The position numbers and the translations under genes are program-made. A stretch of DNA of 64,000 nt from Mesorhizobium waimense. Its GTDB lineage: Bacteria; Pseudomonadota; Alphaproteobacteria; Rhizobiales; Rhizobiaceae. Below are positions 1 to 8,689 of the stretch, in pieces (the first letter of the stretch is position 1; each line of letters begins with the position of its first letter). The notes under the pieces were generated by a model. It was given only the letters and a program-made list of their open reading frames with translations. It searched no databases and was not told where the DNA came from. Location of the stretch: NCBI RefSeq assembly GCF_003601975.1, contig NZ_QZWZ01000003.1, positions 186,001 through 250,000 of the forward strand, written 5' to 3'.

Positions 1-156
1 CAGGGGCCGTGGTCTGTGTGGTGGCAATTGGCGCGGCCTTAGCGGGACGTTGGCGAGCGAGTTGCGGAGGGGCCTTTCGGACGGCGCCGGTGACGTGGCA
101 GCACGGCGGCGCAGCAGCGCGGCCGACAACCTGCCAAGAAAGTCTCGAATTTCCAT
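1..156 (-). CDS. possible start of an unrecognised gene running off the left edge
   Basis: On the minus strand an ATG at 156 opens a frame that stays open to the window edge (52 codons, starting MEIRDFLGRLSAALL, then rich in Arg and Pro). A GGAGA ribosome site lies six bases upstream (about 162-166). I do not recognise the product; the Arg/Pro-rich composition could also come from chance open frame in GC-rich DNA. The ribosome site is the main support. Confidence 0.3.
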   Translation of the reverse strand, partial: MEIRDFLGRLSAALLRRRAATSPAPSERPLRNSLANVPLRPRQLPPHRPRPL

Positions 157-607
157 GGGCGTCTCCTGCATGAGCGCCCCCGCCGAGCGTTGGTTAACAC
201 CTGGCGCCTATCGCCTGCATTTAACTTTGATATATCCCCGCTCGAATCTTTCCATCGCGGTTGCGGCGGCTCGGCAGCCATTGATGTCCTCAGCGCAACC
301 CCCGGTCCGTTTGCGCCATTGGGCAGACCGGTTGTCGTATCGCTATTTTGTCCAAGCCCTCCCCGATGAGAGAATGTGACTGTTTGGTTTGGAGACCATC
401 TGCGAAAGGAACATTAGCGGATTCGAATAGTTGGGCTCATGCTTTGGATGCCGCTGCTTGGCTCCTTAGCCGGCTGGTGCGCAAAACATCGGCCGGCCCG
501 CGCCATCGGGCGCCCGTGGTGCGGGCTTGGCTTGTCAACCGATCCGGGTCCAAGGGTCTTTTAGTAGCCGCTAACGGAACCGAAACAGCCGTGCGATATT
601 TAAGGGG
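157..607. other. 450-base region with no supported gene
   Basis: Open frames here are short, overlap each other on both strands and have no convincing ribosome site or recognisable protein. I see no clear palindrome or repeat. It presumably carries the promoters of the flanking genes. Confidence 0.5.
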
Positions 608-844
608 ATGCCTCGGTATTTCTTCGACTTGTCGGACAGCTGCCTTCAGTTCCCTGACAAAAAAGGGACCGAACTTCATTGCATCGATGACGCGAAAGAC
701 GAGGCGGTCAGAGCGCTCGTGGATATCATCAGGATCTTGCCAGATGGTGCCTACCGCGAACTGGCTTACACGGTCCGCGATGATAGCGGGCGCCAACTTA
801 TGCAGGTCGCGATCAAGTTCGAGCTGCAGCCGGTCCAAGGCTAG
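608..844 (+). CDS. DUF6894-type small protein
   Basis: This 78-residue protein opens with MPRYFFDL, the hallmark of the DUF6894 family. These are small proteins of unknown function, abundant and often in several copies in Mesorhizobium, Bradyrhizobium and relatives. The typical pattern is visible: an N-terminal strand with a D-rich turn, a central helix where DEAVRAL lies, and a C-terminal strand ending in VAIKFEL. It stands alone, followed convergently by the small gene at 868-1170. The AAGGGG site is unusually close to the ATG. The family call is firm; no function can be given. Confidence 0.75.
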   Translation: MPRYFFDLSDSCLQFPDKKGTELHCIDDAKDEAVRALVDIIRILPDGAYRELAYTVRDDSGRQLMQVAIKFELQPVQG

Positions 845-867
845 CTCTCTTTGTGAGCATTGACCTG

Positions 868-1170
868 TCAGATCGGCTTTTGATGCAACGGCGTCGTTCC
901 TCGCGGCCGGCGGTACTTCGCCACCATCTGGACAGTCGCAGCATCGACCGTCACGCGTCCCAGCACCTGAACAGTGACCCGATCCAATTCCTCGTCGACG
1001 TGTACGGCTTCGCCCTCGAACCTGATCTTGTCGCCAGGCTTGGCCTTCGGGTCGACGATCGAATAGGGAAAATTGGCGGTCGGGATGTGCAGGGTCACGC
1101 GATCCTCGATGCGCTTTCCCGCCGTGGCGAGGATCGCCACCTTGTCACCAATGCTGATCTCCCGCGCCAT
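868..1170 (-). CDS. hypothetical protein, small beta-rich
   Basis: A 100-residue protein on the minus strand, not recognised. It has alternating hydrophobic and charged residues and motifs such as GDKVAIL, GDKIRFEG and DRVTVQVLGRVTVD that suggest a small beta-barrel (OB- or KOW-like). There is no signal peptide or membrane segment. The ribosome site is weak. Coding-like composition and convergence with the DUF6894 gene argue that it is real, but this is inference from composition. Confidence 0.55.
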   Translation of the reverse strand: MAREISIGDKVAILATAGKRIEDRVTLHIPTANFPYSIVDPKAKPGDKIRFEGEAVHVDEELDRVTVQVLGRVTVDAATVQMVAKYRRPRGTTPLHQKPI

Positions 1171-1306
1171 ATTTTAGATTCTGGAGCAGTCGAAAGCTTA
1201 TTCAAGTGATAGCTAATATATGGTCAATTATGCTTTGGGCTTTTGCGCGATGACTGGCCGCGGGAGGTGACGAGAACTCGCTCACCGGACGTCCACGTTT
1301 GATGCA

Positions 1307-3088
1307 TCAGGCCAACGGCCAGACGATCATCAGGACCGGCACGGCGACGATTATGACAATGACGGAAAGAGGCAGGCCGAGCCGCGAATAGTCTAAGAAG
1401 CGATATCCGCCGGGGCCCATGACCAAAGTATTGCATTGATGGCCGACAGGCGTCAGGAAATCGCAGCCGGCGCCGATTGCTACTGCCATCAAAAACGCTT
1501 CGGGCCTGTAATGCAGGCTGGTCGCAAACCCAGCGGCGATCGGAGCCATAACCAGCACAGTCGCGGCGTTGTTGAGGAAAGGCGTAACCGTCATGGCGGC
1601 GATGAGGATGAGAGTCAACGCTCCGTAGCCCGGCAGGGCGGCGCCCACGTCAGCCAAAATTGAGGCTATGACATCTGCTGCACCTGTGCGGCGCAGCGAG
1701 TCGCTGACCGGGATGAGAGCCGCCAGCATTACCAGGATCGGTCCGTCTACCGAGGCGTAGATCTCTCGTATGGGTATTACCTTGAACAGCACCATCATGA
1801 CGGCGGCCGCAAAGAATGCCACTGGCACCGTGACGACGCCGAAGGCAGTTGTGCCCATCGCAGCCAGCAGGATCAGAAGCGGCACAAGACCCCGTCTGGC
1901 ACTGCCGAGCAGAAGTGGGCGCTCCGCCAGTGGCAACAGCCCGAACTCGCGCAGAAAGTCAGGCATCGATGACTGGTTGCCCTGAAGCACAATGATGTCG
2001 CCGATCCTTAGCTCGATCGAGCCAAGCCGCTGGTCCAGCCGTTGGCCCTTGCGGCTTACCGCAAGCAGATTCACGTTGAACCGGTCAAAGAGGAGCAGGC
2101 GCTGCGCTGACCAGCCGATGAGGCTCGAAGTCTCGCTAACAACAGCCTCGATCGCTATTGCTTCGACGCCAGCCTTTGTTTTGTCCGCCAGTTTCCGGCT
2201 GCCTTCGAGGCTAAGCTTTGCGTGTGCGACCAGTCTGTCCAGCGCCGCATGGTCGCCTTCAATCAGAAGGATGTCGTCGACGCGGAGGACGGCATCGGGG
2301 AACGGCGTGATCCGCAAGCCGCCAGATCGCAAGATTGAGGTGACAACAGCTTCGCCGGCAGAAATTTTCATCAGATCGGCGACGGTCTGGCCAACGACGC
2401 TCGATTCCTTCACGACCTTTGCCTCCGCAGAGTAGTTCTTGATGTCGAGCGCTTCGTGAAGCGAGGCCTCCTGCCGGGTCCGCTGCGGCAGAATCCAGTA
2501 AAACAGGATCAGAAAGATTGACCCGGCCGCTGTTAGCGCCAAACCGACTGGGGTAAAGTCGAACATCGTAAAAGCAGTACCCGTGATCTCCTCGCGGACC
2601 CGCGATACCACGATGTTTGGCGAGGTCCCGATCTGGGTCATCAGGCCCCCGAGCAGCGATGCGAAAGCCATCGGCATCAGGAAGGTCGATGGCGAGGTGT
2701 TGGAGCGCCGGGCGAACTGGAATGCGATTGGAATCATGATAGCCAGTGCACCAATGTTTTTCAGGAACGCTGACAGAACTGCGACCAGTATGACCAACAG
2801 GGCAAGCTGAGTTCGGACTGAACTGACGCTGGGTGCATAGCGCTGAATAGCAAATTCCATGATGCCGCTACGCGCCACTCCGGCGCTGACCAGCAGGGCG
2901 CTGCCGACAATAATGACGATGTCATCGCTGAATCCGGTGAACGCTTCGTCGAGCGGAACAACGCCGACCGCCAGGGCGAGCAGCAGAGCCAACGCAGCGA
3001 CAAGGTCATAGCGAAAACGGCCCCACACGAAGGCTCCCATCATCAACGCAATGACCACAAAGGAGAGGGTCTGAGATAAAGTAAGCAT
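1307..3088 (-). CDS. SLC13/DASS-family permease with RCK-C domains
   Basis: A 593-residue inner-membrane transporter of the SLC13-type family (sodium- or proton-coupled uptake of anions such as sulfate or dicarboxylates). Hydrophobic helices fill both ends. Two cytoplasmic TrkA-C (RCK_C) domains lie in the middle, recognisable from IEGDHAALDRLV and IGDIIVLQGNQSSM. The C-terminal half has the repeated permease signature ending GCDFLTPVGHQCNTLV, close to the family's SNN/T-type loops. I chose the ATG at 3088 (MLTLSQTL) because AAGG lies six bases upstream; a longer frame to 3148 lacks this. The substrate cannot be told. The gene stands alone. Confidence 0.85.
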   Translation of the reverse strand: MLTLSQTLSFVVIALMMGAFVWGRFRYDLVAALALLLALAVGVVPLDEAFTGFSDDIVIIVGSALLVSAGVARSGIMEFAIQRYAPSVSSVRTQLALLVILVAVLSAFLKNIGALAIMIPIAFQFARRSNTSPSTFLMPMAFASLLGGLMTQIGTSPNIVVSRVREEITGTAFTMFDFTPVGLALTAAGSIFLILFYWILPQRTRQEASLHEALDIKNYSAEAKVVKESSVVGQTVADLMKISAGEAVVTSILRSGGLRITPFPDAVLRVDDILLIEGDHAALDRLVAHAKLSLEGSRKLADKTKAGVEAIAIEAVVSETSSLIGWSAQRLLLFDRFNVNLLAVSRKGQRLDQRLGSIELRIGDIIVLQGNQSSMPDFLREFGLLPLAERPLLLGSARRGLVPLLILLAAMGTTAFGVVTVPVAFFAAAVMMVLFKVIPIREIYASVDGPILVMLAALIPVSDSLRRTGAADVIASILADVGAALPGYGALTLILIAAMTVTPFLNNAATVLVMAPIAAGFATSLHYRPEAFLMAVAIGAGCDFLTPVGHQCNTLVMGPGGYRFLDYSRLGLPLSVIVIIVAVPVLMIVWPLA

Positions 3089-3427
3089 GGTCGGCCTTCG
3101 CGCTTGGCGTTCAGCAACGGCCTTAGCAATATCTCGTTGCTGCAGCATCCAGGTTCAGAGCAGAAACGTACTCGAGATTCGAGCCGGATGAAATTTCCCC
3201 ATGATCAAACGATGCGCGTCGTTCGTCGTGCGGAATGGCTCGCCGAACAGTTCATGAGCAGCAATTTGGGCTCTTAACATGATTTTGGCATCGAGCAGAC
3301 GGAGCCGCTCTCCTGCCGTCCAGACCCGATCTCCCCTCCTCCCCGCCGCCGCTCGACCGCAACGCCCGCTCCAAGTCCATCATGTTGTCGGAAGATGGGG
3401 CGCGTCGAAATCGACGCGGAGCGGACC
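3089..3427. other. intergenic region, no supported gene
   Basis: About 340 bases between the permease start and the DUF6064 gene end. The only suggestive frame is a 41-codon minus-strand ORF (3155-3280) with no start signal, treated as unproven. It should carry the promoter of the SLC13 gene, but no clear boxes were seen. Confidence 0.5.
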
Positions 3428-4105
3428 CTAGGAAGCGGATCGCCTGATTAAAGACCGTAGCCCAAGTGCCGCGAGCACAATCGCGACCATGACAAGGGGC
3501 AGCCAGGCCTGCCGATCATCCATGGTCCAAAGCGTGACGCCGCTGAGCAGGCACCAAAGCGAAGGAATGGGAAAGAGCAATGGAAGCAATTTGCCGCGGG
3601 CCGCAAGCAACAATCCCAGCGTCACGATCACTGTGGGATCGGGCGCGATGCCAAAGACTTCCGCGCTTGTCCACGGTCGTCCGACGAGGGGCGGGAAAAG
3701 CGGATAGAGGACGAGGCCGGCGGCTGCGAACAGCAGCCCGGTCCAGCCGGCGACGTCCCGCCGATCGAGGCGCAGTCCGCCGGGCATGATGGCGGCGATC
3801 AGCAGCACAACCGCCTGGAAGGCGAAGAGCGGGGCGACATAGAAGATCGCCCAGTTGATGGCCACGTAGCGGTTCCACAGGAAGGTCCAGCCGACGAAGA
3901 CCCAGAGTGCCGCGAGGAGAAGCCCGATCCATCCACTATCACGGTTCGGTCGCCGGAGCAGGAACATAAAAATCGCCAGGCCCGCGGCGACCGTGACAAG
4001 GTGCAATGACCACAGCGCCTCATTCTGCAGTTCGAACATGCGCCAGTACACGCGCGGGGAAAATAGCAGGAAATCTTCAGGCCGATATGTCCACCACTCC
4101 GACAT
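3428..4105 (-). CDS. DUF6064 family membrane protein
   Basis: A 225-residue polytopic membrane protein that begins MSEWWTYRPEDFLLFSPRVYWRMFE, the conserved start of DUF6064 proteins. About six transmembrane helices follow, including LHLVTVAAGLAIFMFLL and WIGLLLAALWVFVGWTFLW. The ATG overlaps the TGA of the upstream aldo/keto reductase by one base (TGATG), so the two are probably translationally coupled and co-transcribed. The function of the family is unknown; the coupling suggests an envelope role shared with the reductase. No other gene follows on this strand before the permease. Confidence 0.75.
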   Translation of the reverse strand: MSEWWTYRPEDFLLFSPRVYWRMFELQNEALWSLHLVTVAAGLAIFMFLLRRPNRDSGWIGLLLAALWVFVGWTFLWNRYVAINWAIFYVAPLFAFQAVVLLIAAIMPGGLRLDRRDVAGWTGLLFAAAGLVLYPLFPPLVGRPWTSAEVFGIAPDPTVIVTLGLLLAARGKLLPLLFPIPSLWCLLSGVTLWTMDDRQAWLPLVMVAIVLAALGLRSLIRRSAS

Positions 4106-5025
4106 CAGAGATCGCGAACGTAAGCCGCCATCTGTTCACGCATGGCGGCGTCGGGAAAAACACCGTACGCGGCCGCCACGTTCTCGCGGACATGATTGAC
4201 CCGGGTGGTAGCTGGGATGGCGACGGTAATGGCGGGATGCGAGAGAATGAACTTCAGGATGAATTGAGCCCAGGTTGTGGTGCCGATCTCTTTGGCCCAT
4301 TCGGGCAATTGATGGCCATCAAGCTGTCGGGTGAGCGCGCCCTGACGGAAAGGCCGATTGACGATCACGGCAATGCCGCGTTCGGCTGCCAGCGGCAGGA
4401 GCTGCTCCTCCGCCTCGCGATCCACGATGTTGTAGGTTAGCTGCACAAAATCGAGAGGATGAGAACCCATGATCTTTTCGAACAGATCGTGGCGGCGCCC
4501 TTCCGATGTCGTGATCCCGACATAGCGGATTTGTCCGGCCGCTTTCATCTCGAATAGCGTCTGCAGATGCGCTTCCCAGGCGACGAGATTGTGGACCTGG
4601 ACAAGGTCAAAGCGCTGAACACCCCAGAAGCTGCGCGATCGTTCCAGCTGGGCGGCCCCGTCCGCGGAGGACGATGCCCAGACCTTCTCAGCCGCGAACA
4701 AGGTCTCCGGCCGGCCGAGCCGGTCGAGGCCGTAGCCGATGACTGGCTGGGACGAGCCGTACATGGGCGAGGAGTCGATCATGCGCCCGCCCGCCTCAAA
4801 AAATACGCCCATCACGTCGGCGCATTCATCTCTGAGCGCCGGATCGTCACCGACATTGAAGGTGATCCACGTGCCGAGCCCGATCGCGGGGATTTGTTCT
4901 CCCGAGGACGGAATAGGACGCATCATGGGTGCGGTGGCCTGGCCGATCGCGGGCGCTGGCAAGATCGCCGCGGCCGCGGCGGCTGCCGCGGCGGCTTGAA
5001 CTAATGTTCTTCGGCTGATCGTCAT
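4105..5025 (-). CDS. Tat-exported aldo/keto reductase
   Basis: A 306-residue aldo/keto reductase with a twin-arginine signal (SRRTLVQ, then an unbroken run of alanines and LPAPAIGQA). The mature domain keeps the AKR tetrad: Asp and Tyr in MIDSSPMYG, Lys in AAEKVW, His in LVQVHNL. The fold predicts NAD(P)H-dependent carbonyl reduction, or the reverse. The ATG at 5025 is preferred over the one at 5031 because GGAG lies six bases before it. It is coupled to a DUF6064 membrane protein. Export is odd for an NADPH enzyme; Tat would deliver it folded with its cofactor. The substrate is unknown. Confidence 0.85.
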   Translation of the reverse strand: MTISRRTLVQAAAAAAAAAAILPAPAIGQATAPMMRPIPSSGEQIPAIGLGTWITFNVGDDPALRDECADVMGVFFEAGGRMIDSSPMYGSSQPVIGYGLDRLGRPETLFAAEKVWASSSADGAAQLERSRSFWGVQRFDLVQVHNLVAWEAHLQTLFEMKAAGQIRYVGITTSEGRRHDLFEKIMGSHPLDFVQLTYNIVDREAEEQLLPLAAERGIAVIVNRPFRQGALTRQLDGHQLPEWAKEIGTTTWAQFILKFILSHPAITVAIPATTRVNHVRENVAAAYGVFPDAAMREQMAAYVRDL

Positions 5026-5622
5026 ATGCATCTCCGTTGGGCGCAGTCACGTTGTTGTGGCAAGACGACCTGAAGCGCCGGAAGCGTATATCAGGCGAAC
5101 ATTCCGGTCATGGCTCTCCATTTCTGCCGGTGGAAAAGGCGTCTCCTCCAGAGTAACAGAAAAAGCCGTTCAAGCCCGTTCCGAACGGCGCTATCAAGAA
5201 CGGCCGCCCATGGCGCAGTCCTGACCTGCACTCATTTTTGCCGGGCCGGTGTCGGATCACGCCCAAAGAGCGCTCGCAAGGGCGGCACCCAAGAGCGTCA
5301 GGGGAATTTGCGTACCCGGGCAGGTCCGTGAAGGCGAGCACGGCGGCCTCAACGCGCCACCGCCGCCAACGACGCCATGGCCGCGGTTGGAGCGCGACAT
5401 CAGATGGCACCGACGCAGGGAATTATCCGCAACGGGGAATTTTTTCGCATCCCTTGGCGTTAGTGAATTAGTTCGCATTGAAAGTGCTTGAAATCAAAAC
5501 CATGGCTGGTGGTCGGCCGTGCAGGCGAGGAAAGGCACTAAAATGAAAAAAGCTCATGGCGACGGTCAGAAGTCGAGAATTCGTGACCATCTGACCCCCG
5601 TACCGGTCTGACCAAAAACTGC
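5026..5622. other. long intergenic region without supported genes
   Basis: About 600 bases between the reductase and the molybdoenzyme operon. Several overlapping open frames on both strands look like decayed or chance coding; none has a recognisable domain. Near the right end a dyad (GGTCAGA at 5564-5570 with TCTGACC at 5590-5596) may be a regulator site or a weak stem. The base composition becomes more AT-rich from about 5430 (runs of T and A), as expected for a promoter. Confidence 0.45.
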
Positions 5623-5644
5623 ACCTCAGCGATCACGCTGAGGT
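5623..5644 (+). promoter_or_regulatory. leader stem-loop before the molybdoenzyme operon
   Basis: A perfect 9-bp stem (ACCTCAGCG / CGCTGAGGT) with the tetraloop ATCA, ending 22 bases before the TTG start of the iron-sulfur subunit. No strong T-run follows (CGTTTG), so a terminator is less likely than a leader element or mRNA-stabilising hairpin. Confidence 0.5.
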
Positions 5645-5666
5645 CGTTTGCGTGCAGGAGGTTGAG

Positions 5667-6122
5667 TTGATTTCGTTTCGGCTGAATGGAAAGGACGTAA
5701 GCGTCGATGCGCCTGAAGAGGCCGACCTGCTCTATGTTCTATTGAACGATCTCAAGGTGAATGGCCCAAAGCTCGGATGCGGTCGCGCGCAATGCGGATC
5801 CTGCACCGTGCTGCTCGATGGAGAGGCTATCCGATCCTGCGTTACCCCGACGAAGGCGGCGGAAGGCCTTGAGGTGACGACCCTTGAGGGCCTCACGACT
5901 GATGGTCGCCCGAGCCGGTTGCAACAGGCTTTTATCGACGAACAGGCAGCTTAATGCGGCTACTGCACGGCCGGCATTATCATGGAAGCTCACGCTCTCC
6001 TTGAGCGCAATCCCCACCCGACCGACGCCGATGTCCGATCTGCCCTCCAAGGCAATCTATGCCGGTGCGGAACGCATAACCGGGTCGTTCGGGCCGTTTT
6101 GCGTGCCGCCAACGAGGCATGA
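5667..6122 (+). pseudogene. (2Fe-2S) subunit of xanthine-dehydrogenase family enzyme, interrupted by a nonsense codon
   Basis: The frame encodes a typical small subunit of the IorA/CoxS/XdhC-like type, which passes electrons from the molybdenum centre. The N-terminal ferredoxin domain has CGRAQCGSC. After about 95 residues a TAA stop at 5952-5954 interrupts it. The same frame then continues without break as CGYCTAGII ... NLCRCGTHNRVVRAV to a TGA at 6120-6122, giving the second [2Fe-2S] domain (CxxC and CxC). Family members usually have Gln at the stop position (EQAAQCGYC), so a single C-to-T change of CAA explains it. The start chosen is TTG 5667, with AGGAGG at 5656-5661; GTG 5652 is the alternative. 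The catalytic subunit follows 4 bases later. Without readthrough the product would lack one cluster. Confidence 0.85.
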
Positions 6123-6126
6123 CGCG

Positions 6127-8358
6127 ATGGCACAACAATTCAGGCTCAATAGGCGAGACTTAATTCGCGCAGGGGGCTTCTTGACGCTTTCCTTCGGGAT
6201 CGCCGGCAATCGCAGCCACGCTACCGCGGCCGAAGCGGTGAAGCTTCCTGGCGATCTGGAGGATACGCCCCTCCTGAGTGCCTGGATTAGGATCGATGCC
6301 GACGAAACAGTTGCGTTGATGATCGGCAAGGTCGAACTCGGCCAAGGGGCCGTCACGGCCGTTGCGCAGGTGTGCGCCGATGAACTCGACATTGACTTGA
6401 AGCGTTTGCGAACAATCTCGGGGGATACCGCACTGGTGCCGAACGAAGGTGTTACCGCCGGTTCACAATCGATGCCCAACTGCGCGTCTGCCGTAAAGCA
6501 GGCGGCGGCGGAGGTACGGCACATTTTATTGCAACTGGCCGCTGAGAAACTGAAAGCCCCGATCTCAAGCCTCAAAGTAGAGGACGGGACGATCAGCGGC
6601 GAAGGCGAATCCAAGATTACCTATTGGGAGCTCGTCACCGGGCGAGAATTGGAGCGCAAGGCTACCGGCAAGGTCAAACCAAAGGACGTCGCCGACTATA
6701 AATACATCGGCACATCCGTTCCGCGCCTCGACATCCCGGCCATCATGACGGGGCAAGCACTGTATATCCAAGAGCGAAGACCGGACGGCATGGTTCACGG
6801 CGCAGTTGTCCGCCCCCCGACCTACAAGGCGAAGCTCAAGAAGGTCGATACTTCGAAAGTCGGAAATATGCCTGGCGTGCTCAAGGTCGTGCGCAACGGC
6901 AGTTTCCTCGGGATCATCGCCAGCCGACAGGACCAGGCCTATGACGCCTCATCGGCACTGGCCAAGGTGGCCGAATGGGACGTCGAGAACGACCTGCCGG
7001 GCGATGAGGGAATTTTTGACTGGCTCCTTAGCGCGCCGACTCGTGACGAAGAAATCATGAACGAGACGGCGGGCGCCCCACACACGCCGTCAAGAGTTTT
7101 CGAGGCGACTTACGAACGGCCGTATCAAATGCATGGCTCGATCGGTCCATCAGCGGCTATCGCCACACTGTCCGATGGTGGGATGCTAACAATCCAGACC
7201 CACAGCCAAAGCGTTTTCGAAACTGCAAAAGCGATTGCGCGAATGCTCGGTCTCGATCCTGCGAAAGTCCGCTGTCAGCACATCCCCGGATCCGGCTGTT
7301 ACGGTCACAACCTGGCAGACGATGCCGCCGCGGACGCAGCACTTCTGGCAATGGAGATACCTGGCAAACCTGTCCGCCTGCAATACACCAGGCCGCAGGA
7401 ACACAAATGGGAACCTTACGGCTCCGCCATGGTCGTCAAGACAAGGGTGGGAGTGGATGATCGCGGCGACGTGCTCACCTGGAATCTGGAACTCTGGTCA
7501 ACCCCGCATGGCACGCGGCCGGATGGTGAGCCTGGCAATCTGCTTTCGGCCCGCTATCTCGCAAAACCGTTTGCGATGCCAATGCCGAAGAACGGCGGTC
7601 CGCCCAACTACGCCGCCGATCGAAACGCCATAGCGCTCTATGATTTCCCGGCCCAGCGCGTGGTCACGCATTTCATCAGCGAGATGCCGCTTCGCGTGTC
7701 TTCCACCCGCAGTCTCGGGGCCTACGCCAATGTGTTTGCCATCGAATCGACTATGGATGCGCTTGCCCATGCGGCGGGCGCCGATCCGGTAGAATACCGA
7801 CTGCGCTTCCTCAAGGAAGAACGTGCGCGAGACGTCTTGAAATCGGCAGCGCAAAAGTTCGGCTGGGATCAGTGGCGCAAATCGGAAGGCCGAGGCCGGG
7901 GAATCGGCTTTGCGCGGTACAAGAACCTTGCCGCCATGACAGCGGTGGCGATTGAAGTCGAGGTCAATCGGAAGAATGGTCGTATACGCCTCATCCGCGT
8001 TGTCGCCGCCAACGACAGCGGCCAGACCATCAGTCCCGACGGCATCACGAATCAGATCGAAGGCGGAGTCATTCAATCGTTGAGCTGGACGCTCAAGGAG
8101 GAAGTCAGGTTCGACAAGACGAGTGTGCTGTCGGAGGATTGGAAGAGCTACAGTTATCCAATCCTCACCTTCGAAGAGGTGCCGCCCATCGATGTTACCT
8201 TGATCAATCGGCCCGGCGAACCGTTTCTCGGCACGGGTGAGGCAGCGCAGGGACCAACCGCAGCCGCTCTTGGGAATGCCGTATTCGATGCAACCGGGGT
8301 GAGGTTCCGCCGTATCCCGTTCACGCCGAAGCGGATCCTCGCGGGCTTGAAAGCATGA
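6127..8358 (+). CDS. xanthine dehydrogenase family molybdopterin-binding subunit (IorB-like)
   Basis: A 743-residue catalytic subunit of a molybdenum hydroxylase (isoquinoline 1-oxidoreductase/aldehyde oxidase type). It begins MAQQFRLNRRDLIRAGG, a Tat signal that exports the folded enzyme. The molybdopterin-binding core follows, including GKVELGQGA near residue 75, and the C-terminal GTGEAAQGP holds the active-site Glu of the family. Such enzymes hydroxylate N-heterocycles or aldehydes and pass electrons through the [2Fe-2S] subunit encoded just upstream, which here carries a stop codon. No cytochrome c subunit or CoxM-like FAD subunit is nearby. The ATG at 6127 is chosen because the Tat motif starts there; an in-frame extension upstream runs over the other subunit and is rejected. 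Confidence 0.88.
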   Translation: MAQQFRLNRRDLIRAGGFLTLSFGIAGNRSHATAAEAVKLPGDLEDTPLLSAWIRIDADETVALMIGKVELGQGAVTAVAQVCADELDIDLKRLRTISGDTALVPNEGVTAGSQSMPNCASAVKQAAAEVRHILLQLAAEKLKAPISSLKVEDGTISGEGESKITYWELVTGRELERKATGKVKPKDVADYKYIGTSVPRLDIPAIMTGQALYIQERRPDGMVHGAVVRPPTYKAKLKKVDTSKVGNMPGVLKVVRNGSFLGIIASRQDQAYDASSALAKVAEWDVENDLPGDEGIFDWLLSAPTRDEEIMNETAGAPHTPSRVFEATYERPYQMHGSIGPSAAIATLSDGGMLTIQTHSQSVFETAKAIARMLGLDPAKVRCQHIPGSGCYGHNLADDAAADAALLAMEIPGKPVRLQYTRPQEHKWEPYGSAMVVKTRVGVDDRGDVLTWNLELWSTPHGTRPDGEPGNLLSARYLAKPFAMPMPKNGGPPNYAADRNAIALYDFPAQRVVTHFISEMPLRVSSTRSLGAYANVFAIESTMDALAHAAGADPVEYRLRFLKEERARDVLKSAAQKFGWDQWRKSEGRGRGIGFARYKNLAAMTAVAIEVEVNRKNGRIRLIRVVAANDSGQTISPDGITNQIEGGVIQSLSWTLKEEVRFDKTSVLSEDWKSYSYPILTFEEVPPIDVTLINRPGEPFLGTGEAAQGPTAAALGNAVFDATGVRFRRIPFTPKRILAGLKA

Positions 8359-8609
8359 CCTGATCAATCGGTTCTGTGGCGCAAGAACCTGCCACGTCTT
8401 CATCAACGGCAAGCCCGCCTGCCGCACCGCCATCACCTGGCGACACCATTCGCGGGATCGCTGGAGACGGTGGTGGAAAAAGCGGTGCTTGTTCCGAGGT
8501 GAAAACGCTTTTTGTAGGAGGAACTTTGGTCAAACAGTTGTGACGAAGCGGCTAGAACGGTTCTGCTTTTGATAGAATCGCAGATCCACTCTAAGTATTT
8601 GTTTTTACA
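8359..8609. other. intergenic region before the IS110 element
   Basis: No gene supported. A weak stem (GGTTCT/AGAACC around 8370-8389) follows the molybdoenzyme stop but has no T-run, so it is only a possible terminator. The rest is AT-richer spacer. Confidence 0.4.
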
Positions 8610-8651
8610 CAATCCCGGGCGGAAAACCGCTACGCACTTTTCCTGGAATTG
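8610..8651. repeat. short palindromic intergenic repeat of rhizobial type
   Basis: An imperfect inverted repeat of about 42 bases: CAATCCCGGGCGGAAAA on the left pairs with TTTTCCTGGAATTG on the right around an ACCGCTACGC centre. Near-identical sequences of the form AATTCCAGGAAAAGTG...GCGGTTTTCC are, from memory, scattered in intergenic regions of Mesorhizobium and Agrobacterium relatives. It borders the IS110 upstream region, so it may be the insertion context. Confidence 0.5.
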
Positions 8652-8689
8652 CTTGTCTTATGACATTCGCTGCCGAACGGGGCAGAAAG

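Noticed and set aside
437..838. 133-residue minus-strand ORF opposite the DUF6894 gene
   Set aside because: Almost wholly antisense to a recognised family gene, and its sequence matches nothing.
3155..3280. 41-codon minus-strand ORF upstream of the SLC13 gene
   Set aside because: The amino acid sequence looks fairly natural, but there is no ribosome site before the ATG and I recognise no family.
5884..6126. Upstream in-frame extension of the molybdopterin subunit
   Set aside because: It overlaps the iron-sulfur subunit frame; the Tat signal begins at ATG 6127.
8370..8389. Weak stem after the molybdoenzyme gene as a terminator
   Set aside because: Only six pairs, an eight-base loop and no T-run.
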